Shown: piece by piece, positions 52,090 to 60,445 of the stretch
Numbering within the stretch: the stretch's first letter is position 1
How the letters are laid out: each line of letters starts with the position of its first letter
From: Brasilonema angustatum HA4187-MV1
GTDB taxonomy: Bacteria; Cyanobacteriota; Cyanobacteriia; Cyanobacteriales; Nostocaceae
Assembly: GCA_019359695.1 (NCBI GenBank)
Contig: JAHHGV010000042.1
Location: forward strand, 1 to 64,000
Direction of reading: 5' to 3'
DNA length: 64,000 bases
Position numbers and translations under genes: made by a program
The notes under the pieces: generated by a model
Seen by the model: only the letters and a program-made list of their open reading frames with translations
The model's database searches: none
What the model was told of the DNA's origin: nothing

Positions 52090-52671
52090 CTAGGAACTAC
52101 GCTCAGACTGAGGTTTGGAGATGCGGTAGAGTATCCAAATTGACGCGACAAGCCCCCCAAAATGGGCTGTAACCGTATTCGTGTTTGCCTGGACAACAAA
52201 CATGTCTAAGGGTTGGATACTCCGGCTAGGGTCGATCTGGGTGATTACTCCAGCACCTAATTGCGGTAAAGTCAATGACTTTGTGACTAGAGTCCCAACA
52301 ATTATTTGCGCCCCTAAGAGAGTCACCAGCATTCCCACTAAATGCACCACAATCGCAAAGCGTACAACTTGAACAGTTTCAGCTTTGCGCGGGCGGTTGT
52401 TAAGATTTGAGGATTCTAGTCGATTGCCAAGTCTAGTGTAACGGAACGCTATATATATACCTACTGCTAAGGCAACAAGCCCAGCAACGGCAAAAATAGC
52501 GCCAAACCCAGTTCCAGGGTTACTACTAGTATTGGCACCTCTCTGACTAAATACTGCGAACAGCAAAATAACCCCAGAAACAACACCTAGCACTAATTGA
52601 ATCCAGAAGCTAACCCATCCTGTAAGGCGAAATACTTGGGCAATTGCCCGGAGTGTAGACGAATCTGACAT
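52090..52671 (-). CDS. DUF3611 family membrane protein
   Basis: I start at MSDSSTLRAIAQVFRLTGW (193 aa). Four transmembrane helices are visible: FWIQLVLGVVSGVILLFAVF, FGAIFAVAGLVALAVGIYIAF, FAIVVHLVGMLVTLLGAQIIVG, and GGLVASIWILYRI near the end. The RLTGWVSFWIQLVL opening and the RYTRLGNRLE loop are typical of DUF3611, a family restricted to cyanobacteria and plastids with unknown function. It is divergent from the PadR gene. Confidence 0.85.
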   Translation of the reverse strand: MSDSSTLRAIAQVFRLTGWVSFWIQLVLGVVSGVILLFAVFSQRGANTSSNPGTGFGAIFAVAGLVALAVGIYIAFRYTRLGNRLESSNLNNRPRKAETVQVVRFAIVVHLVGMLVTLLGAQIIVGTLVTKSLTLPQLGAGVITQIDPSRSIQPLDMFVVQANTNTVTAHFGGLVASIWILYRISKPQSERSS

Positions 52672-52683
52672 ACTGATCACCAT

Positions 52684-53228
52684 TTGTGCTGAGGGCTTGA
52701 TAAATTTACTATCATACTTAGTAAGTGTGATAAAAATATTTTTAGTAAATAAATTCCGTACTTTAAACTTTTTTTAGTGTGTCCACTATTCACAATGCTT
52801 GAAAAAAATATGATATTTTGCCTAATTTTTTAGCAAAAATTCTAGGAAAATTACTGTCTAGCAAAGTTTTGATTAAGTTTTACATAAATACCGCATTTTC
52901 CCTTTAAAATTGCTTAGACGGTATTTTATGCTTAAGCAATCCTTATGCCCTTGGCATTACTTAACACTCTTCGATTGCAGCATAACCGTTGTTAAATCGC
53001 TCCTCAATACAATGTCAGAAGCTTGGGTAGAGATACAAAAATTTGTATCCCTATAGTTGGTGCATCGGTTCCACTATCAATAAGTGTGAAATCTGTCTCA
53101 TGTTATTTTTACCCTTTGGTGATCCGGCCTAAACAGTGCTATGTACTCATTGATGGAGTGTAGTATTATATACTGTTTTTTTCTGATTGTCAGCTTGACC
53201 CTTAGGCATTTTTCGTCATTCATTAACC
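52684..53228. other. Divergent intergenic region DUF3611 / PadR
   Basis: The 545 bp, AT-rich, should hold both promoters. No repeat element, RNA or gene was recognised; the 93-aa minus ORF overlapping the PadR gene is its shadow. Confidence 0.4.
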
Positions 53229-53576
53229 ATGAAACTTGAGGATATATATCACTTCTTTGAAAATCCTCCGCCAACTTACCTTTGTCAGGAACTCGCTGTT
53301 TGTTATATAGTGTACCTTTTGTCACAAAGCGAATCCTATGGAACGGAGTTGATCCAACGACTGGAAACTGAATATCCAACCTATCGGCTTTCAGATACTG
53401 TGCTTTACAGTGCGATTAAATTTCTTGAAGACCAGAAAGCAATTACTGGATATTGGAAAAAGCTAGAAGGACGGGGACGTCCAAGGCGAATGTACCAAGT
53501 CTCTCCAGAATGGCAATTTAAAGCACAGGATTTAGCTCGTTTGTGGCAACAGTACATAAGTGGGAGAATAAGTTAA
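53229..53576 (+). CDS. PadR family transcriptional regulator
   Basis: The 115-aa protein has a PadR winged helix: CQELAVCYIVYLLSQSESYGTELIQRLE, then YRLSDTVLYSAIKFLEDQKAITGYW and the wing KLEGRGRPRRMYQVSPEW. There is no C-terminal dimerisation domain beyond a short helix, so it is a short (subfamily 2-like) PadR. It is likely a repressor, but its ligand and targets are unknown; autoregulation or control of the divergent DUF3611 gene is plausible. Confidence 0.88.
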   Translation: MKLEDIYHFFENPPPTYLCQELAVCYIVYLLSQSESYGTELIQRLETEYPTYRLSDTVLYSAIKFLEDQKAITGYWKKLEGRGRPRRMYQVSPEWQFKAQDLARLWQQYISGRIS

Positions 53577-53630
53577 CGAATAATTCATAATGAATAAATC
53601 ACCTCCTGTGAAACACTCATAATTTAGTTT

Positions 53631-54161
53631 ATGGATACTGCTACTCTAGCATCCACGTTGCTGCTCACTTTTTTATTATCGGTTGGGCTATTTTTCTTTA
53701 TTCGTGCCTCTACCAAAGATCGTACAAAAACCACACAACTGGTTTGCGAGCAAGATGAAGCTACTTTAATGCCTCAATTAAGGGAGTATTTTCAAACACG
53801 GTCTTACCGAGTAGCAGCGGTCGACCCGATACAAAACCAGGTAACTTTTGAAGGCATTGTTAGACCAAGCTGGTTTTTAGCTGTGTTTTTAACAGTTTTA
53901 GCAGGTATTGGTCTTCTGTGTCTATCATTGGTTTTGTCACTAATTTTTCCCAACCTAAGTACAGTTTTTCTTGGGATGGTGCTGCTCTCACCTTTGAGTG
54001 GTGTTTTTTATTGGTACAAAGCTGGCAAACTTGAAAAGGTGTCGCTGAAGGTAGAAGCAGCCCAAAGCAACCAACACTCTCCAACTCAAGTAACACTAAC
54101 AGCCCATCGAGATGAAATCATTGAGTTACAAAGGACATTAGGATTAAAAAGTTCCCAATAG
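53631..54161 (+). CDS. Cofactor assembly of complex C subunit B (CCB1-like)
   Basis: The 176-aa protein has an N-terminal helix (LASTLLLTFLLSVGLFFFIRAS), a soluble segment (TTQLVCEQDEATLMPQLREYF, YRVAAVDPIQNQVTFEG), two more helices (WFLAVFLTVLAGIGLLCLSLVLSLI; VFLGMVLLSPLSGVFYW) and a polar C-terminus. This matches the cyanobacterial family annotated as cofactor assembly of complex C subunit B, related to plant/algal CCB1, which helps attach heme c-n to cytochrome b6. It is 54 bp after padR in the same direction. Confidence 0.72.
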   Translation: MDTATLASTLLLTFLLSVGLFFFIRASTKDRTKTTQLVCEQDEATLMPQLREYFQTRSYRVAAVDPIQNQVTFEGIVRPSWFLAVFLTVLAGIGLLCLSLVLSLIFPNLSTVFLGMVLLSPLSGVFYWYKAGKLEKVSLKVEAAQSNQHSPTQVTLTAHRDEIIELQRTLGLKSSQ

Positions 54162-54515
54162 CTGTTATGAGGACGGCTGGCTAAAAACTCTTCCCAAGTA
54201 AGCGATAGATAAAAGCCACCCCCCCTCAGCAACTACCCTGATGCTAGACTCTTGTCTTGCCATTATTTGTATAGCATCAGATAAACTATTGGCTTTAATA
54301 TTAATTCAATATAAGGCTACAGAAAACTGTAGAATGTTGCCAACAGAAGCACTCTGGCTCTATAAAGTTGTTTAATCTTTGAAGCGATTAACATCTCAAA
54401 TCTTGTAAAACAAGCTAGGGACGACTAGTCCCGAAGTCACGCGCTTAGGATCGGTGACTTATACTCATGCTGCTGCAAAGCTGCATGAGCAAGTTACGAG
54501 GTTTAGCCTAAAATT

Positions 54516-54587
54516 CCAAGGCTGAATCCAAATTTCGCTGTCGCCGCCTGCGGCGCGGCTACGCCTAACATTTGGATTCAGCCTTGG
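54516..54587. repeat. 72-bp palindrome carrying a REP-like core
   Basis: Perfect 18-bp arms ccaaggctgaatccaaat / atttggattcagccttgg enclose a 36-bp GC-rich core (cgccgcctgcggcgcggc). The AT-rich outer arms and GC-rich core look like one repeat inserted into another. Confidence 0.8.
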
Positions 54588-54770
54588 GAATGTCAAAACT
54601 TTTAAGAATAAGAAATGGAATAGAGAGAGGAGGTAAAACGACTGCAGATCTGTAGCTCTTCTCCACAAGTTGTTGAAAAAAGCTATCTCGCTTGAAGCTA
54701 CGTGCCAAAGCTTTGATCAGAACAGGTTCGCTGTATCCTCACTCCCACGTACGTTTTCACACCTAATACT

Positions 54771-54803
54771 CAACTTATACAAACACAAAGTTTGTATAAG
54801 TTG
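54771..54803. repeat. Perfect 14-bp inverted repeat
   Basis: Arms caacttatacaaac / gtttgtataagttg around acaaa. It stands 148 bp from the DUF3155 stop, and could be an operator, a terminator or a transposon end. Confidence 0.6.
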
Positions 54804-54950
54804 ATAGTCTTAAAGGCAAAACTGCTAGCTTAACACTGGCAAGTGAGCTACATTCTTAAAAAAAAATGAAACTTAAAAAAAAACTAGCAATTTCGGTTGT
54901 TAATGGTTGTCAGGAGCTAAATTCAAACTCTATGATCACCATATGTTAGT

Positions 54951-55268
54951 TCAACGACTAGCAACAGCCAGTGACTCCTGACCTGGAGCAGGTTCGAGTA
55001 CCCTCAGGCTAGGAAATAAGAAGTGATTTTCTTCAACATATTGAGCTCCAAACAGCCCCTTTTCAGCCCAGAAATAACGGTCTGTTGTGTGTTCGTTTCG
55101 CTTTACAAGTAGCAAAGCCGGTGGCAAGATCCCCTCAGCTTGAATGAATTTTCTAGCTGCTGTCACAGGCTTATCTTCACCGCTTTCAATGCTAAATTGA
55201 GGCACATGCTCTAAAATTCGCCGCCCTTCTTGGCGACGACGACTCTTCCTCTTGCGTCTCCTTGCCAA
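54951..55268 (-). CDS. DUF3155 domain protein
   Basis: The 105-aa protein starts with a very basic segment (MARRRKRKSRRRQEGRRILE) and continues VPQFSIESGEDKPVTAARKFI and LLLVKRNEHTTDRYFWAEKGLFGAQYVEENHFLFPSL, the conserved DUF3155 core. The family is confined to cyanobacteria; the Arg/Lys-rich N-terminus suggests nucleic-acid binding, but no function is established. Single gene, divergent from the histidine kinase. Confidence 0.87.
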   Translation of the reverse strand: MARRRKRKSRRRQEGRRILEHVPQFSIESGEDKPVTAARKFIQAEGILPPALLLVKRNEHTTDRYFWAEKGLFGAQYVEENHFLFPSLRVLEPAPGQESLAVASR

Positions 55269-55544
55269 CCTTCCTTACCTCCTCTAACAAGCGATCGATT
55301 GTAGTGATAGCTACAAAATCCGTCGTAATTATAAAAGTTCTAGTTCAAAAATTCAATAGTTTTTAACCTTTTGATACAATCCAGTTAATTTATTTTTTTG
55401 TATAAAAACCAGAAGCGTTGAACAATATAATTCGTTGGAACGAACTGTTAGTTGCAAGATTCAGTTAAGCTTTGTTAAATAGGAAAAGCCAACTTTTGTT
55501 TCTTTTCGTCCGTATAGTCTGTCATTTTAAACAAGGGCTGAGAA

Positions 55545-56975
55545 ATGTTAATGTCTGCCAGTTCTGAGTTTGTTGCTCTATGCCGAGAGCAATTGGCACT
55601 GTTAGCCCAAGGGCTGGAAGCATCTTTGAGCGTTGTTTATTTAACGCAAGAATTGATAGAGGCTTCGACAAGTGAAGCGAAGCTGATTCCTGTGGTAGTT
55701 TATCCAGAAACCGCAGTGGAACAGCACTTAGCTAGTGCTTTGGTATTGCCCACCTCAATACCTATCTCAAATCCTAATTGGGCTTCCTATCGTTCCGCCT
55801 CTGTCACCTTGGATAAAACACTGCATTCTCGTACCGGTGATGTGTTCAACGAGAAACACAATCGCAATAACCTCCGGTTATTGAAAGCAGCTGAGGACTT
55901 TCCCGCCCCATCACAAGAAACTGCGACAGGAGATACAGCACCACCGCATTCAACAGAGGAAGAAGAATATTTATTTAAAGCGGATCAAATTGTTTTACCT
56001 CTTGTTCATGAAGATGTGATGATGGGGTTGCTCGTCACAGTCAGAGAAGACCGAGTATGGAATGAACAAGAAAGGAGTCAAATAGAACGAGTTGCCCAAA
56101 CACTATCCCTTGCTTGTATTTTAGATCAGCGTCGAGCATGGTTGCACCAGCAATTGCAGCAACAACAAATTTTTCAAGAAAAACAGCAAGATTTACTAGA
56201 TAATTTATTGCATCAGCTTCGTAACCCGTTAACAGCATTGCGTACCTTTGGCAAACTGTTGCTGAAGCGACTGCGACCAGGCGATACTAACCGCGAGGTC
56301 GCAACTAGTATTGTGCGGGAAAGCGATCGCCTCAAAGAATTGTTGCAACAGTTGGATGAAGTTATTGACTTGAGTGCAGAAGATTTAGAACCATTAACTT
56401 TACCGCAAAAAGAAGTGCTTGTGGAAGCAAATCTACAAAAAGACTTCATAGCCCCGCTCTTGTTGCCCGGTGCAGGAGAAAAAGAAGTTAATTGTTCTGT
56501 ACTAGATGTATTGGAACCATTGTTAGTATCAGCCAGAGCCATTGCTCAAGAAAGAAATTTGCAACTCGTATCCGAAATTCCCCCTAACTTACCTCTGGTA
56601 CGCGCTAACACCAAAGCATTACGAGAAGTACTCAGCAATATACTTGACAATGCTTTGAAATACACTCCCACTGGCGGCAAGATTTTGATACAGACCAGAC
56701 AAGAAAAACTTCATTTTCAGGGAATTGCCATCAGTGACACTGGTCCTGGTATTCCACCACAAGATTTACAGCATCTTGGAGAGCGTCATTACCGAGGTGT
56801 TCAAGCTCAAACGGAAATTCCTGGCACGGGATTAGGATTATCAATTGCCAAACAGCTCATACAACAAATGCAGGGCGAAATACAAGTTTTTAGCCCTGCT
56901 GTGACTTTGCTTAGATCATCACCTGATGCACCAGGAACGACTTTTATTATTTGGTTACCTGTTGCTCATTGTTAG
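55545..56975 (+). CDS. GAF sensor histidine kinase, Hik2/CSK-like
   Basis: The 476-aa cytoplasmic kinase has an N-terminal GAF domain (about 10-205), a coiled linker (WLHQQLQQQQIFQEKQQD), the phosphoacceptor LLDNLLHQLRNPLTALRTFGKLL, and HATPase motifs NILDNALKYTPTGG, DTGPGIPPQDL and GTGLGLSIAKQL. The organisation and the HQLRNPL box resemble cyanobacterial Hik2 and chloroplast sensor kinase, which report the plastoquinone redox state. The Cys at residue 13 (FVALCREQLALL) is placed like the conserved iron-sulfur-linked Cys of that group (inference). No transmembrane span. Confidence 0.78.
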   Translation: MLMSASSEFVALCREQLALLAQGLEASLSVVYLTQELIEASTSEAKLIPVVVYPETAVEQHLASALVLPTSIPISNPNWASYRSASVTLDKTLHSRTGDVFNEKHNRNNLRLLKAAEDFPAPSQETATGDTAPPHSTEEEEYLFKADQIVLPLVHEDVMMGLLVTVREDRVWNEQERSQIERVAQTLSLACILDQRRAWLHQQLQQQQIFQEKQQDLLDNLLHQLRNPLTALRTFGKLLLKRLRPGDTNREVATSIVRESDRLKELLQQLDEVIDLSAEDLEPLTLPQKEVLVEANLQKDFIAPLLLPGAGEKEVNCSVLDVLEPLLVSARAIAQERNLQLVSEIPPNLPLVRANTKALREVLSNILDNALKYTPTGGKILIQTRQEKLHFQGIAISDTGPGIPPQDLQHLGERHYRGVQAQTEIPGTGLGLSIAKQLIQQMQGEIQVFSPAVTLLRSSPDAPGTTFIIWLPVAHC

Positions 56976-57094
56976 TATTGAGTTAAAAGTGATACTTTTA
57001 ACTTAGGCATTCCGGACAAGCCAGACTTTCCCTGTAATGAATGCGCAAGGATTCTAAACAGTCAGTTTGTTTCAGGGCAAGTCCTGACTACTAA

Positions 57095-58402
57095 CTATTT
57101 CAACGAAATCTGAAAGTTTTCACCAATAGTCATTTGTAGGTCAGTGTTTGGGTCAATGGCGATTAACTCAACACTCTTTTTACCAAAGAACAGACCAACC
57201 AATCCACCAATAGCAGCCCCCCCCAGAACTTCTCCAGCACTAATAGCCTTATCGCCAGTTACAAGCGAAACCGCCGCCGCTGCGCCTGCGCCAAGTGCAC
57301 TATTCCTAAGAATTGTTTGTGTATTGGTGCCTTTTTTGATAGTTTCAGTCTTGGTAATCACTTCAGAAGTCGCATTGATTGGATACTCTTGACCATTGTT
57401 GGTTAAAACGAGTTTTTGGGCAACGAATTGAGAACCACCCTTATTTTTGACGGGACGAAGCTCACCAACTACTTGACTACCTGCTGGAATGAGCAAATTT
57501 CCTTTATCAGTGACAACATTTTGCGCCACAGTCAGAGTTAAAGGAGCTGTTTCATCCTTAGTCACAAGAATTTTTTCTGCTTTTTCATACCTTATAGGAA
57601 TAACAGTTCCTTCAGGAATTGTCACCGCGACTGGTTTTGATGGAGTCGGTTCGCCTACTGGTTTTGATGGAGTCGGTTCGCCTACTGGTTTTGATAGAGT
57701 CGGTTCGGCAAAAGTTACAATGTAGGCTGAGTTGATTGTTGCGGCTTTATTGAAACTCACGAGTGCTTGGTAGAGAAAAGCTGCTACTTGTGCCCGAGTT
57801 GCAGTTGTATTGGGACTTAGGAATTTAGCATTAGGATAGTTGACAACAATTTGCTTCTCTGTAGCTGCAGCAATAGGGCTACGGGCATAGCTAGAAATGT
57901 TAGAAGCGTCGTTGTAATTTTGTAAGATGCTGTCGGTATTACCGCTAACGTTGTAATTTAAACCGTTAGAGAGAGAAACTAAAACCTGTTCGCGGAGAAT
58001 ATTTTGGTTAGGCTCGAAACGATTGCCAGGATATCCAGACAAAAAACCAGTGGTGTATGCATTCGCAATCGCACTCGATGCCCAGTAGTTGCTTGGCACA
58101 TCGTAAAATCCGACTGCCTGCCGTTCTGGTGTTTTTCGGAAAGCTTTGCCAATCATGGCAGCAAATTGAGCACGTGTGACTGGTTCCTCTGGGCGGAAAC
58201 TGCCATCTGGAAAGCCAGCAATAATACCTCGCTGTGCCAGTTGTCCAATAAATTCTGCTGCCCAATAGTTAGATTGAACGTCAGTAAAATTTGTTTGGGC
58301 AAAAGATGCTGTGGGTATCACTAGAGGTGCGATAGTTCCTGTAGTTATGCCCAAAACCATGAATGCAGCACATCCAGATTGCCAACGAAAGCGACCAAAC
58401 AT
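57095..58402 (-). CDS. SLH-domain secreted protein
   Basis: I start at MFGRFRWQSGCAAFM (435 aa), because it aligns with the start of the paralogue at 59984 and gives a clean signal peptide ending SFAQ. Three SLH repeats follow: FTDVQSNYWAAEFIGQLAQRG, FYDVPSNYWASSAIANAY and a third with YNDASNISSYARSPIAAATE. Next is a linker with three 9-residue units (EPTPSKPVG). The C-terminal domain (IPEGTVIPIRYEKAEKILVT, LLIPAGSQVVGEL) ends with a Gly/Ala-rich hydrophobic segment (LGGAAIGGLVGLFFG). Probably a cell-envelope protein bound to peptidoglycan or its polysaccharide. Confidence 0.85.
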   Translation of the reverse strand: MFGRFRWQSGCAAFMVLGITTGTIAPLVIPTASFAQTNFTDVQSNYWAAEFIGQLAQRGIIAGFPDGSFRPEEPVTRAQFAAMIGKAFRKTPERQAVGFYDVPSNYWASSAIANAYTTGFLSGYPGNRFEPNQNILREQVLVSLSNGLNYNVSGNTDSILQNYNDASNISSYARSPIAAATEKQIVVNYPNAKFLSPNTTATRAQVAAFLYQALVSFNKAATINSAYIVTFAEPTLSKPVGEPTPSKPVGEPTPSKPVAVTIPEGTVIPIRYEKAEKILVTKDETAPLTLTVAQNVVTDKGNLLIPAGSQVVGELRPVKNKGGSQFVAQKLVLTNNGQEYPINATSEVITKTETIKKGTNTQTILRNSALGAGAAAAVSLVTGDKAISAGEVLGGAAIGGLVGLFFGKKSVELIAIDPNTDLQMTIGENFQISLK

Positions 58403-58468
58403 TATATTTTTACTCCCCACACAACCTGCTATTTTCTGTTTGTAAAATGGACTACTTTTTGCTGACAT

Positions 58469-59294
58469 TATTCCAAAACAAAGTGTTTAGGTTAATACTT
58501 TTGTTCAGCTAAAAGAGTCATTAAAGGATAAAGAATGAAGTCTAAATAACTTCTTTCTTCTTTCACGTTTGAATTTTATTCAGTTCATAACCAGTCCCAT
58601 CTATGTCATTTGTAATAACAAATGACTCATGACTGTCTTAACAAATAAATACGCAACGGTAGATGCGCATTAGTTTATTTATTTTCCTAAATGTTTCGCC
58701 AATAAAAACGATTTATCCGAAGCATCCCAAATGTGTAAATTCACACAAAGGATGATTGCTTTGTTCTACCCTTTGGGTTCCCCCTTGGGGTATCTGCTCA
58801 GCCTGCACTTTGCACTCAGGCTCTTCGCCACCAGGAGGAAAACCCTCCTGGTGCTTACACTCACTACGTTACTTATGCCCTCTGGGCACCCTGCTTTGAA
58901 CGTGGCGGACGAAGACTTTTGGAAAATTGGGATGCTCCTGATTTCTATGTAATCGTAAGACGTGCGATCAATAAAATAGTTGCAGAAAAATGATAAAATT
59001 TACATAAATTAGAATAAGCAATATCGCGGTTTTGCCCAATCACGCGCAATATCCTTATCTGTCACGCATTGAAATTGCATACAGCTAGAAGCGAGACTAC
59101 TTACTAGCAGGTTGTTTTCTTCCGGATTTAACTTTAAAATTGCTGACTTGCTTTATCTTGTTTTCTGTGAAACAGGAGGGGTTGCTCTTTTGGCAGCCCC
59201 TTGGTAGTGTGAGGGCGGTTGGGTAAAGCACCCTGCCCCTTTGGAGCAGTTGTATTGCAAACAGATGGAACTCACGACCTAAATTAGGAGAAGC
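58469..59294. other. Intergenic region with REP-like hairpins
   Basis: The ~830-bp region contains hairpins such as ccaccaggaggaaaaccctc with a reverse partner (58829-58856) and a Leu-rich plus ORF (58731-58952) that only translates these repeats. Two kindred protein genes flank it in the same direction. Confidence 0.4.
58895..58993 (+). pseudogene. Possible C-terminal gene fragment
   Basis: A plus frame, different from the track ORF, reads FERGGRRLLENWDAPDFYV then IVRRAINKIVAEK-stop. It looks protein-like and has no start, with repeats immediately to its left. Family not identified. Confidence 0.25.
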
Positions 59295-59984
59295 CTAATA
59301 GTAACCACGGGATACAAACAAACTAGAGCGTAGAGTGAGATCCAAATCTCCTCTTTGGGGTTCAATAACGATAACTTCAGTGTTTTTACGTCTGAGTAGA
59401 ACACTTGCTGCTGCACCAGCACCTGCACCAAGTATAGGTTCAATCGCTTGAATTTTGCGATCGCCTGTTATCAATGAAATCACACTAGCAGCACCTGCAC
59501 CAATAGCAGCATCTTGCACTATTTTATCTGTTCTACCTCCTTTACTAATTGTTTCCTTTCTGGTAATAGCCCGAGAAGTTGCATTAATAGACTGTCGTTC
59601 ACCATTAGGAAGGATTAAGTCTTGAGCGACAAAATAAGTACCTTTTTGACCATTTCTGGTGGTTGGTTGCAATTGTCCTTCAATTTCACTTCCTTCAGGA
59701 ATCAACACATTTCGTGAACTGTCTACAAGGTTTTTTGCTACTCTCAGTTTTATACGTGTCGTTTCATCAGGAGTGACAACAATTTTATCTTTGTCATATG
59801 TCATTGGCACTGTAAATCCAGCAGGAATTGAAATTCTTCCTGATGGTGTTTGGCTTCCTTGACCACGAAAGATGCTTTGTGCAGAAGCAGGAGCAAACAT
59901 AAACATGGGTGCAATAGTACCTGTTGTTATTGCCATTGCCATGAGTCCGGCTGCTCCAGATTTCCAACGATGAAATTGACTCAT
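59295..59984 (-). CDS. Secreted paralogue of the SLH protein lacking SLH repeats
   Basis: The 229-aa protein shares its signal peptide (AITTGTIAP...SAQ) and C-terminal domain with the SLH protein upstream in the plus-coordinate sense: ISIPAGFTVPMTYDKDKIVV, NVLIPEGSEIEGQLQP, ETISKGGRTDKIVQDAAIGAGAASVISLITGDRKIQ, and an ending with a charged strand (TEVIVIEPQRGDLDLTLRSS). The SLH repeats are absent. The shared domain recalls beta-rich TrbI/VirB10-like modules (weak resemblance). Periplasmic or outer-membrane-associated location is inferred. The pair arose by duplication with gain or loss of the SLH region. Confidence 0.78.
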   Translation of the reverse strand: MSQFHRWKSGAAGLMAMAITTGTIAPMFMFAPASAQSIFRGQGSQTPSGRISIPAGFTVPMTYDKDKIVVTPDETTRIKLRVAKNLVDSSRNVLIPEGSEIEGQLQPTTRNGQKGTYFVAQDLILPNGERQSINATSRAITRKETISKGGRTDKIVQDAAIGAGAASVISLITGDRKIQAIEPILGAGAGAAASVLLRRKNTEVIVIEPQRGDLDLTLRSSLFVSRGYY

Positions 59985-60445
59985 AGTAAAGTCCTTTTGT
60001 TCTTTTTCTTAATGTATGAGTTCTTAATGTATGAGACGTGCTGTTACTGAGATTGTTTCTGGCTCTTTTTAAACCTGTCAGTAGGCATATTCCGAGTGAA
60101 AAGTGACTAGTGTGACGGTAAAAAGATGCAATTGTTCCTCTTTAATTCTTATACCGTTCATCTGCACTTATGAAAAGTAACGAAGGATATATATGACGCA
60201 AATCTTGTGAAATAGTTCCTAAATGTTTTTACATCCTATGTGTCCGACGATGTATATTCAGCAATAAGTAACGATAAGCTGAATCTAATCTCTTGTTTCT
60301 ATTGTATTCTTTTGTTATTGGAATGGTAAATTTTTAGACTAATACATCTTTGGTTGACGAAAAGAAAAGGAAAAAGCTTATTACTTTCCTAGAAAGCTAA
60401 GAACAAAGGTGAAGACAATTTTAGTCTCCACCTTTACTCTTCAAG
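59985..60445. other. Intergenic region
   Basis: About 460 bp, AT-rich, with a direct duplication of ttcttaatgtatgag near 60006-60035. It should contain the promoter of the paralogue gene. No other feature was seen. Confidence 0.4.

Larger units (their letters stand above)
54162..54950. other. Long intergenic region with hairpins
   Basis: This ~790-bp gene-free region contains two notable inverted repeats listed separately (54516-54587 and 54771-54803), a GC-rich block at 54418-54470 (gtcccgaagtcacgcgctta) and AT-rich flanks. A structured non-coding RNA is possible but not demonstrated. Confidence 0.45.

Noticed and set aside
54418-54470. Possible IS200/605 end or structured RNA near gtcccgaagtcacgcgctta
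   Set aside because: No transposase, no convincing fold and no match I could name.
58731-58952. 73-aa plus ORF between the SLH paralogues
   Set aside because: Translates REP-like hairpins; a different frame at the right end is the only protein-like part.
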